DNA of 64,000 bases from Salipiger bermudensis HTCC2601. GTDB lineage: Bacteria > Pseudomonadota > Alphaproteobacteria > Rhodobacterales > Rhodobacteraceae. A program made the translations under genes and the position numbers. This document shows, one piece after another, positions 1 to 9,398 of this stretch. Below the pieces are notes generated by a model. It saw only the letters and a list, made by a program, of their open reading frames with translations. It had not been told where the DNA came from and did not search any database. Each line of letters starts with the position of its first letter. Position 1 is the stretch's first letter. Location: NCBI RefSeq assembly GCF_000153725.1, contig NZ_DS022277.1:441470-505469 (forward strand), given 5' to 3'.

Positions 1-344
1 CCGCCTTCTCTGCACCCTCGCCGACCGGCCAGAGGCGCAGCCCTATCTCCTTACAGGCAAAACTCCCTGATCCCGAGCCGCGTTGCGCAGCAGGCCCAGA
101 TGTCCGCTGCCGTGAATTCGGCCTGCGCGAACGCAAACACAACTTTTCCGAGCATATAACATCAAAGTGATATGCCAGGGCGTGCACCCTCCGCAGTGCC
201 ATCACATGCGGCCGCTTCGCCTAGGAATGCGTCGAACATCGGCAACACATGGCCGCGAACCTGTCGCGTTCATTGTGGTTCGAGTCAAATCGCTCAAGGT
301 TGTGTTAGGGAGGTTCAGCCATACAAAATGCGGGGCAGGCGCGC
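1..344. other. left-edge noncoding stretch upstream of the first hydrolase
   Basis: No convincing complete gene is visible here. On the plus strand one frame is open from base 2 to a TGA at 68-70 (ending ...YLLTGKTP), which could be the C-terminal tail of a gene starting left of the window, but 22 codons are too few to judge. The remainder is less GC-rich than the coding DNA (for example around 140-175) and presumably carries the promoter of the hydrolase at 345. A GGGAGG at 308-313 precedes an ATG at 328 that opens only a six-codon frame whose TGA overlaps the ATG at 345. That could couple translation but may be chance. Confidence 0.4.
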
Positions 345-3300
345 ATGACGGTCAATTTCGAAAACTACAAGCTCATCGTCGATGAAAAGTTTGACGGGGC
401 GAAAGAGGATCTGAACCTTCACGACGGGATCAGCGGCCTCTGGTCCACGGATATGGAAAAGGGCAACCGGGTCCACAACAGCAAGTTCTCGCTGTTTGGT
501 GATCCCGACCTCACCGATGCCGAGGGCAACAACCTCGGACTCGATCCCTTCACCGTCGAGGACGGCGTCCTCAGCATCAACGTCTCGCGCATCGATCCGG
601 CCAAGCAGGACGACATTCAGGCGGTGCTCGACGCGAGCCCATATGTCATGGCCGGCGCGCAGAATGCCTCGGACATAGAGTATCTGACCGGGATGCTGAG
701 CCTGCACCAAAGCTGGGCCGAGAGCTATGGATATTACGAGGTGCGCGTGAAGATGCCCGCCGGCACCGGGCATCTCTCGGCGCCCTGGCTCACCAGCGCC
801 CACGAAGGCTGGCCGCCAGAAATCAACATGGAAGCGCTGGGGCGCTACGACGGCACCAATGGCCGGGGCATCGACGATGCGATCTGGACCAACGTGCTCT
901 TCAACGACTACGGCATCGGGGAAGAGGCTGATCAGGCGGTGCATGACAGCACCACCGATATCACCAACGTCTACGGCGAGCAGTGGGGAAGCGCCAATCA
1001 GGCGATGCTTGAGAAGTTCGGCTGGGACGAGACCCGCTCCTCGCCAGGAGAGGCGCTCCACGATCCCGACAACAACGAGAAATACGTCTACAAGCGCCTG
1101 GTGGAGCTCGACGAGGTCACCGGCGAGGATGTCGACATCCACGAAGAGTTCTACACCTACGGCATAGAGTGGACGCCGGACCACATCTCGTTCCTGTTCG
1201 GCACCGACTCCTCGAACATGCACGAGATCTTCCGGACCCAGACCCCTGATGATGTCACCACCGACATGTATTTCGTGCTCTGGAACCAGTTCGGCGGCAG
1301 CTTCGCCTGGAACCCGGATGACGACGACAACGCCCCCTTCGAAAGCAGCCTCGACGTCGACTACATCAAGGTCTATGCGCTGAAACCGGATGACGAGACG
1401 GTCCCGGATGCCGCGGATGTCTACATCTATGGTCAAGACGAGGCGCAGACACGCACCCTGACCGACACGGGCAGCCATCAGAGCCGCGACCTGACCGGTG
1501 ACGACGTGCTGACAGGAAACGCGCTCGATAACGTCATCTACGGCGGCAGCGGGTTTGACCAGTTCACCGGCGGCGCGGGCGCCGATACCTTCCGCGTGAT
1601 CCACGGCGAGGGCAACAAGATCATCACCGACTTCGATCCGGGCGAAGGCGACACGCTCGTGCTCGAAGGCTTCAACTTCGCCGACAGCGCCGCCGCGCTG
1701 GCGACGCTGACCCAAGTCGGCACCGACGCATGGCTGATCAACGGCGCCTACCCCTTTGCGCCGCAGACCATCATCTTCGAGAACACCGATATCGCCCGCA
1801 TCACCGAAGCATCGGTGCGCGTGGTCGCACCGCAGAGCAAGGGCCATGATTATGCGTCGCGCATCCGCCAGCTCACCGCGGAATCCTACCTCGGAACCGA
1901 CGGAGAGGACTATCTCAGCGCGCAGATCCAGCATGCCGGCGCCCTCGCGGTGCTGCGCGCCCAAGAGCTGGCAGGCGGGCTTGGAGACGACACCTACGAA
2001 CTGAACGGCGCGACCTATATCCGCGAGCAAGCCGATGAGGGCGTGGACACGGTCCTCGTTCGCGACAGGGTGCTCAACAAGACCTACAGGACCGAGGATG
2101 CGAACGGCAATCTGGTCTACAGCCTGTTCGACATCGACGCCTACACGCTGGGTGCCAATCTCGAGAATGCCAAGCTCTATGACGATACCGTGGACGTGGC
2201 GCTCTACGGCAATGCGCTTGGCAACCGGCTGACCGGCAACGCGCTCGGCACAACCTTCTACGGCGGACTGGGGGATGACCATCTCGAGCTAGGCGGCGGC
2301 GCGGACCTTGTGGGCTACCGCGCCGGCGACGGGCACGACACCATCCTCTCCTTCGGCAGCGATGACACGCTCTCGCTTCTCGGCACCGGCTTTGCCTCCG
2401 CGGCCGAGGCGCTTGCGGCGTTCGAGCAGCAGGGCCGAGATGCCGTTCTTGAGTTCGACGCGGACAACAGCATCACGCTGCGGGACGTGACCGTGTCGGA
2501 GCTCTTGGCAAGTAATATCGCGTTGCCCGTCGAAGACCCCTTCGACGTCGCCGCAGGAGAGCTGGAGCCGGCCGGCGACTACGAGGAGGTGTCCGCGCCA
2601 AAGGCGAACGGCAACCTCGTGGCCGGGGACGCGCCCTCGCGGATCACCGGCGGCGCCGATGGCGATGGCATCTACGGCAACCGCCACGGCGACATTCTCA
2701 GCGGACTCGGCGGCGATGACGTGATCGAGGGCCGCAACGGCGACGACTGGATGTTCGGCGGAACCGGCGATGACAAGCTGCGCGGCGGCAAGGGCGACGA
2801 TCTGATCTTTGCCGAGAACGGCAACGACCGTCTCGAGGGCGGCGCGGGGCATGACATCCTGCTGGCCGGCGCCGGGCGGGACTACGCCGTCGGCGGCGGC
2901 GGCAATGACTTGGTGTATGGCGGGGCCGGAAACGATTACCTGAATGGCAATTCCGGCGACGATGTCCTCGACGGCGGCCGCGACAATGACAAGCTCTACG
3001 GCTCGTCGGGCAAGGACACGCTCGATGGCGGTCACGGCATGGACAAGCTGAAGGGCGGCCTCGATGCCGACGTGTTCGTCTTCCAGACGAGCATCTATGC
3101 CCGCGACTGGGAGGTCGTGGCCCGCAACCGCGCGAGCCAGAGAGACCATGACGCCGCGGTGACCGCAGCCGAGGAGAGTGGCGAGGATGCCCCCGACGCC
3201 GCGTCCTGGGAGTACGAGTTTCTCGGCGCCGACACGGTGATCGATTTCCTGCCGGGCGAGGACAGGATCGACCTTTCGGGGCTGGTCGCGGCGCTCGAGG

Positions 3301-3527
3301 TCGAGGGGGCGAGCCAGAGCGAGCTGGCCGAGATTTTCGTCCGCGACCATCTCATCCTTAGCGAGAAGAACAACGACCTGCTTTTGTCGGTCGACCGTGA
3401 CGGCCCCATGACCGACGACCCAAAGCTGATCGTGAACTTCGCCCGGCTGCGGAATGTCGACATCGCCGACTTCGATCTCGATCGGGACCTCATCCTGACC
3501 GCCGATCACGCGTTGCTCTCGGTCTGA
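345..3527 (+). CDS. RTX-type glycoside hydrolase family 16 protein (ExsH-like)
   Basis: This is a 1060-aa protein with an N-terminal GH16 beta-glucanase fold (about residues 8-345). A beta-roll-like module follows (about 380-490), and glycine/aspartate-rich RTX nonapeptide repeats run from about 767 to 912. No Sec signal peptide is visible; with C-terminal RTX repeats this predicts calcium-dependent type I secretion. The family catalytic signature is ExDx(x)E, but here it reads PPEINMEA, with Glu159, Asn161 and Glu163. The middle aspartate is thus asparagine and one residue is missing relative to the paralogue at 19872 (PPEIDFFEA). By family analogy it would cleave or trim the exopolysaccharide made by the neighbouring genes, as ExsH does for succinoglycan, but the altered motif makes activity uncertain. 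The start ATG follows GGGGCAGG. Type I secretion genes are not in the window. Confidence 0.88.
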   Translation: MTVNFENYKLIVDEKFDGAKEDLNLHDGISGLWSTDMEKGNRVHNSKFSLFGDPDLTDAEGNNLGLDPFTVEDGVLSINVSRIDPAKQDDIQAVLDASPYVMAGAQNASDIEYLTGMLSLHQSWAESYGYYEVRVKMPAGTGHLSAPWLTSAHEGWPPEINMEALGRYDGTNGRGIDDAIWTNVLFNDYGIGEEADQAVHDSTTDITNVYGEQWGSANQAMLEKFGWDETRSSPGEALHDPDNNEKYVYKRLVELDEVTGEDVDIHEEFYTYGIEWTPDHISFLFGTDSSNMHEIFRTQTPDDVTTDMYFVLWNQFGGSFAWNPDDDDNAPFESSLDVDYIKVYALKPDDETVPDAADVYIYGQDEAQTRTLTDTGSHQSRDLTGDDVLTGNALDNVIYGGSGFDQFTGGAGADTFRVIHGEGNKIITDFDPGEGDTLVLEGFNFADSAAALATLTQVGTDAWLINGAYPFAPQTIIFENTDIARITEASVRVVAPQSKGHDYASRIRQLTAESYLGTDGEDYLSAQIQHAGALAVLRAQELAGGLGDDTYELNGATYIREQADEGVDTVLVRDRVLNKTYRTEDANGNLVYSLFDIDAYTLGANLENAKLYDDTVDVALYGNALGNRLTGNALGTTFYGGLGDDHLELGGGADLVGYRAGDGHDTILSFGSDDTLSLLGTGFASAAEALAAFEQQGRDAVLEFDADNSITLRDVTVSELLASNIALPVEDPFDVAAGELEPAGDYEEVSAPKANGNLVAGDAPSRITGGADGDGIYGNRHGDILSGLGGDDVIEGRNGDDWMFGGTGDDKLRGGKGDDLIFAENGNDRLEGGAGHDILLAGAGRDYAVGGGGNDLVYGGAGNDYLNGNSGDDVLDGGRDNDKLYGSSGKDTLDGGHGMDKLKGGLDADVFVFQTSIYARDWEVVARNRASQRDHDAAVTAAEESGEDAPDAASWEYEFLGADTVIDFLPGEDRIDLSGLVAALEVEGASQSELAEIFVRDHLILSEKNNDLLLSVDRDGPMTDDPKLIVNFARLRNVDIADFDLDRDLILTADHALLSV

Positions 3528-3598
3528 GCGGGCCCCCTGCCCCGTGCGCCCCTCGGCGCCGGTGGCCGGGGCCACGAGGGCTTGGCCCCCCGGACGGG

Positions 3599-5533
3599 CT
3601 AGTCGGACAGCCAGTTCCGCTCGGCCGCGAGGGCGCCGAAATGCCGGGCGCCCTCGAGCGTCCAGTGGCTGTAGTCATAGAGCGCCTTGCGCCCGTCCGG
3701 CGTCATCAGAGCACAGCTTTCCTCGGCATCGCTGCACAACAGGTCGCGGCGCGAAAGATAGGGCACGCCCTTTTCCTCTGCGACAGCGCGCACCGACGCG
3801 TTGATCTCTTCGCCGCGGGCAAGTTCATAGTTGTGCCCGAGGTGGTTGACCACCTCCGCGTCCGGCGTTGCCTGCTCGCGCCGCACGTACCAGTCGAACA
3901 CCGGCAGCCCGTTCTCGAGCCGGTACTCGACGGTGTTTCCCACCAGCGCCACGCGCTTGCCCGCCCCGCCGATCGCGTCGATCAGCGCGCCAAGGCGCGA
4001 CATGGTGATCTCGGTATAGCGCGGCGCGATCAGCACCAGGTCGCTGGCCTCGAAATTCGGCGACGCCAGCAGCGTCTCGATCTGGCTCTGCGGGAAGTCG
4101 TCCCCGAGGCCGAACCGGGCAAACTCGTGATCGGGGAACAGATCTCCGTTGAGGTAAAGCGCGTTGAACATGTCCTTGCTGTGCGAGTTGCCAAGGATCA
4201 GCACATGGGTCTTGTCGGAATCGCGGAACCACAGGTTCTCGGCCTCGGACCGGGATGGCCCATGCGCATTGTCGGCCGTCACGACCTCGTCCCCGGCGAT
4301 GTCGTCGAGAACCGACCAGGATGCGTTCTTGAGCGCCTCGTTGTCGTAATCGTTGTCACCGTAGATCGCAGCGAGATCGCCCAGCCGGTTCGCAAAGCCG
4401 TTCTGGACCAGCGTCGTTGCCGAGAACACCAGAACCGCGGCAAGACACGCCGTCATGGTCGATACGAAGAGCCGTGGCGAGGCACGGAACCGCAGCGGTT
4501 TCTCGACCAGAAGATAGCCGAGCCACGACAACAGGATCGTCAGCGCGAGCCAGACCAGCATCTCGAGTCCCGGCGCCTCGCCCATGGAATTGAGCCGCCC
4601 GAAGGCGAAGATCGGAAAATGCCAGAGATACAGCGAATAGGACAGTTTGCCGACCATAACGAAGGGGCGCGTCGACAGCAGGCGCGTTACCGGCTCACGC
4701 GGGTCCGCGAACCAGATCATCGCGCAGGTCGCGAGGATGACCGGGATGGTCATGTAGCCGGGATGCGAGATGTCGCTGAGCTTGAGGCTCCAGAGTGACG
4801 CGAGCAGCGTCAGCAGCGCGAGGGACGGAATCACCCGCGCGGCTTTCGAGCCGCGCAAAGCGTCTGGGTTGCGCAGCGACATGTAGGCCAGAAGCGAGCC
4901 GCCGAGCATTTCCCACGCCCGGCTGGCCGGCGAGAAGAACGAGAATTCGCGCACAAATGCGGTGCTCACTTGCGAGATCACGAAACTCAGGATCATGAAC
5001 GCAACAATGATCACACCGATGCGGTGCCGACCAAGCCACCGGTAGAGCACCAGCAGCGCCACCGGGAACACGAGATAGAACTGCTCCTCGATGGCCAGGC
5101 TCCAGGTGTGCAGGAAGGGCTGCAGCAGACCCGACTGGGCGCCGTAATCGTTGAGCTCGAAGAACCAGAAGAAATTGCTGTAGAAACCGAGTGCCGCGAA
5201 CAGCGACTTGGCAAAGCGCTCCATCTCGGTCGGCAACAGGATCGCCCACGCGACCGGGATCGTCGCCAGCATCACCAGAAGCAGCGGTGGCAGGATGCGC
5301 CGGGCACGTCGCCAGTAGAACTGCACCACGTCAAAACGGTCCGCCTCGTCAAACTCGATCAGGATGATCTTGGTGATGAGATAGCCGGATAGAACGAAGA
5401 ACAGGTCCACCCCGAGATAGCCGCCGGCAAGAAGGCTTCCATCGCCGAAAGGGATCTTGAGGTGATAGAGAATGACCGCGCTGACCGCGATCGCGCGCAT
5501 GCCATCGATTTCCGGGCGATATCCGAGTTTCAT
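3599..5533 (-). CDS. OafA-type membrane acyltransferase with C-terminal SGNH domain
   Basis: This is a 644-aa protein. Residues about 1-360 form an acyltransferase-3 membrane domain with roughly ten hydrophobic segments; it begins with the family motif RPEIDGMRAIAVSAVILYHL, whose histidine is conserved. A C-terminal SGNH hydrolase-like domain follows, with the GNSHS nucleophile block (about residue 445) and a SHWTLEGARH block near the end. Proteins of this architecture O-acylate surface polysaccharides using acyl-CoA from the cytoplasm and a periplasmic transfer domain. It is the last gene of the minus-strand exopolysaccharide block, 53 bp after the sulfotransferase, and converges on the GH16 gene. 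The acyl group is probably acetyl, but the sequence does not prove it. Confidence 0.88.
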   Translation of the reverse strand: MKLGYRPEIDGMRAIAVSAVILYHLKIPFGDGSLLAGGYLGVDLFFVLSGYLITKIILIEFDEADRFDVVQFYWRRARRILPPLLLVMLATIPVAWAILLPTEMERFAKSLFAALGFYSNFFWFFELNDYGAQSGLLQPFLHTWSLAIEEQFYLVFPVALLVLYRWLGRHRIGVIIVAFMILSFVISQVSTAFVREFSFFSPASRAWEMLGGSLLAYMSLRNPDALRGSKAARVIPSLALLTLLASLWSLKLSDISHPGYMTIPVILATCAMIWFADPREPVTRLLSTRPFVMVGKLSYSLYLWHFPIFAFGRLNSMGEAPGLEMLVWLALTILLSWLGYLLVEKPLRFRASPRLFVSTMTACLAAVLVFSATTLVQNGFANRLGDLAAIYGDNDYDNEALKNASWSVLDDIAGDEVVTADNAHGPSRSEAENLWFRDSDKTHVLILGNSHSKDMFNALYLNGDLFPDHEFARFGLGDDFPQSQIETLLASPNFEASDLVLIAPRYTEITMSRLGALIDAIGGAGKRVALVGNTVEYRLENGLPVFDWYVRREQATPDAEVVNHLGHNYELARGEEINASVRAVAEEKGVPYLSRRDLLCSDAEESCALMTPDGRKALYDYSHWTLEGARHFGALAAERNWLSD

Positions 5534-5586
5534 CTGAGACCTATCTCTCGTCTTGTCTGGGGGCGGCGGGCGGCAAGCATGAGGGA

Positions 5587-6366
5587 TCAGCGCGCGTTGA
5601 GCTTGGGAAACGGTCCGGGCTCGGTGCCGGTGATGCCGAGGAAGGCCAGCAGCCGCCCAGTGTCCGGCTCCGAGGTCGGGTCGATCACCAGAAGATCATC
5701 CGGGCGGCTGTCGAAGTACGAGATGATCTCGGCGTTGCGACGGGTGTAGATCTCCTTCAGGAAGTCGCGATCAAAGGCGAGATCCCAGCGCGTGACGCTC
5801 TTGCCGTCTTCGTAGACGGTCAGCAGCCGGCGCAGCACGTCGTAGACGTAACCCTTTTCGAGATACAGGTTGCGATCCCGAAACATCACCTCGCTCGGCG
5901 CCTCTTCGACCGGGACCTCGAACTCGTCGCGGTAATAGCGGATGTAGCTCTCGACCCATTTCTCCGGGTCGCGCAGCGTCAGGATGAACTTGGAGCCGGG
6001 AAACATCGCATCGCAGGCGATATAGGTCCGGTTCTGCGAGAACGGCAGATCCTGGAACGCGTCGTATTCCTCGACAAAGCCCTTCAGCAGATCGAGCCGC
6101 TTGTAGTCGAGCACCGGGCGCAGCAGCACCTCCTGATCGACCTGCTTGGGCAGGCGGAACCCGTGTTCGCGCAGCACCGCCTCGACGGTCGTCGTCGCGG
6201 TCTTGTTGAAGCCGATGCAGAACAGCTTCGTGAACCCGGTGTCCGCGCGTGACGGGGTCGAAAGCTCTTCGTAGGGCTTGAGCCGCACGATCTTGTAGCC
6301 GATCGCCTTGAACGGGGTCTGCAGGACCTTCTTGATGAGGGAGTCGCCCTGATATGCCATGCTCAT
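5587..6366 (-). CDS. sulfotransferase, probable exopolysaccharide-modifying
   Basis: From the chosen ATG this is a 259-aa cytoplasmic protein with both PAPS-binding elements of sulfotransferases. The 5'-phosphosulfate loop is FCIGFNKTATTTVEAVL (about residues 49-65), and the 3'-phosphate block is FILTLRDPEKWVESYI with Arg132 and Ser140. It would transfer sulfate from PAPS to a sugar hydroxyl of the repeat unit. I preferred the ATG at 6366, which follows AAGGACAGG; another ATG lies two codons downstream. A frame extends nine codons upstream but without a better ribosome site. The context is polymerase upstream and acyltransferase downstream. No PAPS synthesis genes are present in the window. 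The acceptor cannot be deduced. Confidence 0.8.
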   Translation of the reverse strand: MSMAYQGDSLIKKVLQTPFKAIGYKIVRLKPYEELSTPSRADTGFTKLFCIGFNKTATTTVEAVLREHGFRLPKQVDQEVLLRPVLDYKRLDLLKGFVEEYDAFQDLPFSQNRTYIACDAMFPGSKFILTLRDPEKWVESYIRYYRDEFEVPVEEAPSEVMFRDRNLYLEKGYVYDVLRRLLTVYEDGKSVTRWDLAFDRDFLKEIYTRRNAEIISYFDSRPDDLLVIDPTSEPDTGRLLAFLGITGTEPGPFPKLNAR

Positions 6367-6458
6367 CCTGTCCTTCTTCCAAATCCGTCTCAAAAATCGT
6401 GTTCAGTCCGATCCGCGGTGTGCGGATCACGGGCCGCGCAGCCGCGCGGACGGGTAAA

Positions 6459-7754
6459 TCAGCCTGCCTGCCCCCTGCCGAGCGCGGCGCGGGCGGTGCG
6501 CATGTCCTCGCGGGCGCTGACGACGAGCATCACGACCATGACCATTGCGAAGTCGTGGCCCCGATAAAGCGCCGGCCCGAGGAACGACGTCGCGACCAAG
6601 GTGAGCAGCAGCACGATTCCGATCGCCGCCGCCACCGATCCGGTGAGCGACAGAAGGGCGGCGAGCCGGTAAAGGCCGGCACCGATCAAGCCGGCGACCG
6701 CCAGCAGCCCCAGCGGCCCCGTCGAGACGAGGATCTCCAGCGCGAAATTGTGGAACGAGCTGCTCGTGATGGCCCCGGCATGCTGCGTCGCCAGGCGCAG
6801 GACCGAAAATTCCGAGGCCTTCCAGAACGCTCCGAACCCGACGCCAAGGACGGGATGCTCGCCGATCACCTCGCCGGCCACCTCCCAGATTTCCGTGCGG
6901 CCGGTCAGCGTCGCGTCCTTGCCGACGGCGTTGAGCACGAAGGTCACCGGATCGTAGCCAAGCACCGTCAGCACCAGCGGCGCGATGGCAAAGATCACCA
7001 TCGCCCCCACGAACAGCAGGACGACCACCATCGGCGGTGTCCGATCCCGGCACAGGAAGAAAAGCACATAGGCCATTGCGGGCAGCAGAAGCAGCGCCGT
7101 CGCCGACTGCGAAAGCGCCAGCGACATCAGCACCATCGCCATGGCGAGCAGCAGCCAGCGTTTCGAGACCCGCGAAATGGTCCGCGTCGGCATCAGCCAC
7201 AGCGCGAGGATGGCCAGCGCGGCAATCAGCACGCGCAGGCCAAGCATGCTCTTGTGCGAGAAGATCCCCGCCAGACCGCCAGCGCGGGTGAAGGCCGGCC
7301 ACGGGAAAATCCCGGTCGCCCAGTGCAGCAGCGACAGGGCCGCGGCCACCGAGAGGATGACAGCGACCGCGCGGATGATCAGCGTGAGCGAATAGCGCCA
7401 GCCGAGGAAGGTCGCGATGATGCATGTCATCAGCAGCTGGATACCGCCCACGAGGCTCTCGGACGGGGCCGACGACCATAGCACCGAGGACAGGCAGATG
7501 AACGGGTAGACGAAGACGATCTTGTTGCCAGCGGCAAGCGCCAAGAATTGCGGAAAGATCATCCCGATACGCAGCAAGGTCAGCCCGTAGCACAGCAGCC
7601 AGCTCAGGGTCTGCACCGGCCCGAGCTTGACCAGCATGTCGGAGCTGGCGGCGATGGTCAGAACCAGCAAGGTCGAATCGATCAGCGCCCAGAGCTGTTC
7701 TCCCGGGCGGGTGTCATCAGGTGCGCCGTAGGTGATCTGCTCGGTGGCCGCCAT
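6459..7754 (-). CDS. O-antigen ligase/polymerase-type membrane protein (Wzy-like)
   Basis: This is a 431-aa polytopic inner-membrane protein with about ten to twelve hydrophobic segments and the large periplasmic loop typical of the Wzy_C/O-antigen ligase family. Recognisable family blocks are GGLAGIFSHKSMLG (about residue 150) and, after the loop, the SSSFHNFALEIL stretch. Because the locus also has a flippase and an ExoP-type copolymerase, it most likely polymerises the lipid-linked repeat units in the periplasm, equivalent to ExoQ. It lies 9 bp from the upstream sulfotransferase and 92 bp before the next one, so it is part of the same transcription unit. A ligase role cannot be excluded from sequence alone. 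Confidence 0.82.
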   Translation of the reverse strand: MAATEQITYGAPDDTRPGEQLWALIDSTLLVLTIAASSDMLVKLGPVQTLSWLLCYGLTLLRIGMIFPQFLALAAGNKIVFVYPFICLSSVLWSSAPSESLVGGIQLLMTCIIATFLGWRYSLTLIIRAVAVILSVAAALSLLHWATGIFPWPAFTRAGGLAGIFSHKSMLGLRVLIAALAILALWLMPTRTISRVSKRWLLLAMAMVLMSLALSQSATALLLLPAMAYVLFFLCRDRTPPMVVVLLFVGAMVIFAIAPLVLTVLGYDPVTFVLNAVGKDATLTGRTEIWEVAGEVIGEHPVLGVGFGAFWKASEFSVLRLATQHAGAITSSSFHNFALEILVSTGPLGLLAVAGLIGAGLYRLAALLSLTGSVAAAIGIVLLLTLVATSFLGPALYRGHDFAMVMVVMLVVSAREDMRTARAALGRGQAG

Positions 7755-7763
7755 ATCGGTCGC

Positions 7764-8588
7764 TCAGCGCAGACTGCGCGCGTGTTCAAAGATCTCGAGA
7801 TCCGGGGCACAGAGCGCGCGCAGGGCCTCCATCTCGGCTTGGGGAATGTCGGGCTTGCGGTCAGGTGCCGAGTTCAGCTGCGACATCCGGAGCGACACCC
7901 CGAAGATCTCGCGGTAGCGCGAGAAGAAACTGTCGATGTCGTCCAGGAAGCCGATCAGGGCGAATTTCTCCACGCGGGCCTTGGCGAGCTCGATCGCCGC
8001 CGGAAGGTCTGCGTCGGGAATATCGTTGCGGCTCGCGAGATAGCGCAGAAAGACCCTGGCATGCCGCTTCGCGACATCGCTGGCGAGATACTCCTCCATA
8101 CCGCCGGCCACGACCCCGGTGCGCTGCGCCATGCGGAAGTTGGAGACCGTGCGCGCCACCGGGTCGCGCATCATGGTGACGTATTTGTAGGTGTCTCCGA
8201 AATGCCGTTCGGCCTTGTCGGACCAGAAGACATGGCCGTGGATCAGCATGGTGTCCCACGCCATGTGCTGCAGCATCATGGTTTCGCGCAGGTCGAAGAC
8301 CATCTGCCCGGTGTCGAGATCCTCGTGGCAGAGAAAGGCGTCATCCTTGTCGAAGGCCTCGATCGCAAGCGCCCGCCGGGTTGAGACCGCATCGATCACG
8401 CCGATGCGCTGGTTCACCGGCACCGTGGCGTACATCGCTTCCGACAGGGAGGTCCCGCCACATTTGGGAAGGTGCAGGTAGACGCTGCGATGTTTCGGCG
8501 CGGCGCCGGGAAAGGAACGTCGTCCGCGACCGGAGGCGATGGCCAACCGTCTGGTCATGCGTTCCCTGAAAGGAGCCTTGCGCGCCAT
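7764..8588 (-). CDS. sulfotransferase, second of the locus
   Basis: This is a 274-aa protein with the sulfotransferase P-loop-like segment SVYLHLPKCGGTSLSEAMY (about residues 35-53) and a 3'-phosphate-binding block YVTMMRDPVARTVSNFRMA (about 137-155). The HLPKCGGTS form is characteristic of the heparan-sulfate 2-O-sulfotransferase/sulfotransferase family 2 branch, so it differs from the other two in the locus and may sulfate a different position. The N-terminus (about 1-30) is basic and probably disordered. An AGGAGAG sits 6 bp before the ATG. It is the first gene of a short run (sulfotransferase, polymerase, sulfotransferase, acyltransferase) that follows a noncoding gap after the small RTX gene. 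Confidence 0.82.
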   Translation of the reverse strand: MARKAPFRERMTRRLAIASGRGRRSFPGAAPKHRSVYLHLPKCGGTSLSEAMYATVPVNQRIGVIDAVSTRRALAIEAFDKDDAFLCHEDLDTGQMVFDLRETMMLQHMAWDTMLIHGHVFWSDKAERHFGDTYKYVTMMRDPVARTVSNFRMAQRTGVVAGGMEEYLASDVAKRHARVFLRYLASRNDIPDADLPAAIELAKARVEKFALIGFLDDIDSFFSRYREIFGVSLRMSQLNSAPDRKPDIPQAEMEALRALCAPDLEIFEHARSLR

Positions 8589-8812
8589 ATACCGCTCTCC
8601 TGTTCCTGTGATGCGTGCCCGCCAATTCGGGCCACAGGTTTTTCTATGCTCAAAATGTCCGCGCTGTCATGACGACCGTGCGCGGGCTCCTTCTACAGGA
8701 TAACTGCGCGTAAATGATGTGCAAATTTCGCCCAATAAGGAAACAGTCCGTGCAACTGTAGCACCCGAGGCACGGATCGGCCGCGGTCTGGACGCGAAGG
8801 GCGTATCACATG
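8589..8812. other. noncoding gap, likely promoter region of the distal exopolysaccharide genes
   Basis: About 220 bp separate the terminator of the small RTX gene from the ATG of the sulfotransferase at 8588. No open frame of coding character is present, and the region is more AT-rich than the flanking genes (for example around 8695-8745). Because the terminator ends transcription from the RTX gene, a promoter for the four downstream minus-strand genes is expected here. I could not pick an unambiguous -35/-10 pair. Confidence 0.4.
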
Positions 8813-8842
8813 AAAAAACACCCCCGGAAAACCCGGGGGTGT
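8813..8842 (-). terminator. intrinsic terminator of the small RTX gene
   Basis: On the minus strand a perfect 10-bp GC-rich stem (ACACCCCCGG pairing with CCGGGGGTGT, 5-nt loop) is followed by six T residues. It lies 28 bp after the stop codon of the RTX gene at 8871. This is a textbook rho-independent terminator, and it isolates that gene from the downstream sulfotransferase. Confidence 0.92.
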
Positions 8843-8870
8843 CGAAATTTTGGCCTGACGATCTTCGAAA

Positions 8871-9398
8871 TCAGAAGATGTCGTCGTAGTCAGCTCCGCT
8901 CACACCAATCATGTTGATGAAGCCGCCGTTGTCGAGCTCGACAAGGATACCGTTCGAGGTCTCGGTGTAGCCGGTCGCGGTAACACCGCCTTCGAGACGC
9001 ACGGAGTCGCCTTCGGCCATGTCGAAATCCACGACCTTGGTGGTGCCGGTGGACACCGTGGTGAAGGCGAACGTGTCAGCGCCGTCGGCACCAACCATGA
9101 TGTCGTCGCCCGGACCGCCGTAGAGAACGTCGTCGCCCGTGCCGCCATTCAGCACGTCGTCGCCTTCGCCACCGCCGAGGGTGTCGTTGCCTGCACCGCC
9201 TGCAAGGGTGTCATTGCCCTCGCCGCCGGCCATGGCGTCGTCACCCCAGCCACCTTTCAGACGGTCGTTACCGACGCCGCCCTTGATGTAGTCGTCGCCG
9301 CCTGCGCCGTTAATAAAGTCGTCGCCGCCTGCGCCATTGATGAAGGTATCGCCGTTCGAGTCGATGATCGACTCATTTCCGTTAGACAAAATGCTCAT
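8871..9398 (-). CDS. small secreted RTX calcium-binding protein
   Basis: This is a 175-aa acidic protein made almost wholly of RTX nonapeptide repeats (GGxGxDxUx; about residues 15-110), followed by a C-terminal segment, SGADYDDIF at the very end, that resembles type I secretion tails. There is no enzymatic domain. The tandem FINGAGGDD repeat near the N-terminus is an exact in-frame duplication at the peptide level. I chose the ATG at 9398 because AAGGA lies 8 bp upstream. An ATG three codons earlier overlaps that site and is less likely. It has its own AT-rich upstream region and strong terminator, so it is a monocistronic gene inside the polysaccharide block. A calcium-binding matrix protein that associates with the anionic polymer is a reasonable inference, not shown. 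Confidence 0.85.
   Translation of the reverse strand: MSILSNGNESIIDSNGDTFINGAGGDDFINGAGGDDYIKGGVGNDRLKGGWGDDAMAGGEGNDTLAGGAGNDTLGGGEGDDVLNGGTGDDVLYGGPGDDIMVGADGADTFAFTTVSTGTTKVVDFDMAEGDSVRLEGGVTATGYTETSNGILVELDNGGFINMIGVSGADYDDIF

Noticed and set aside
315-2282. Very long antisense open frame over the first GH16 gene
   Set aside because: Its translation has no family features and is a GC-skew shadow of a gene with clear GH16 and RTX content on the other strand.
2646-3080. Short-period repeats that could be mistaken for a CRISPR-like array
   Set aside because: The repeats are degenerate, in frame and encode RTX nonapeptides; there are no constant repeats with unique spacers. The same applies to 9050-9360 and 22280-22620.
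2289-3575. Second long antisense frame over the RTX repeats
   Set aside because: The repeat-rich Val/Ala pattern merely mirrors the glycine/aspartate repeats of the real protein.
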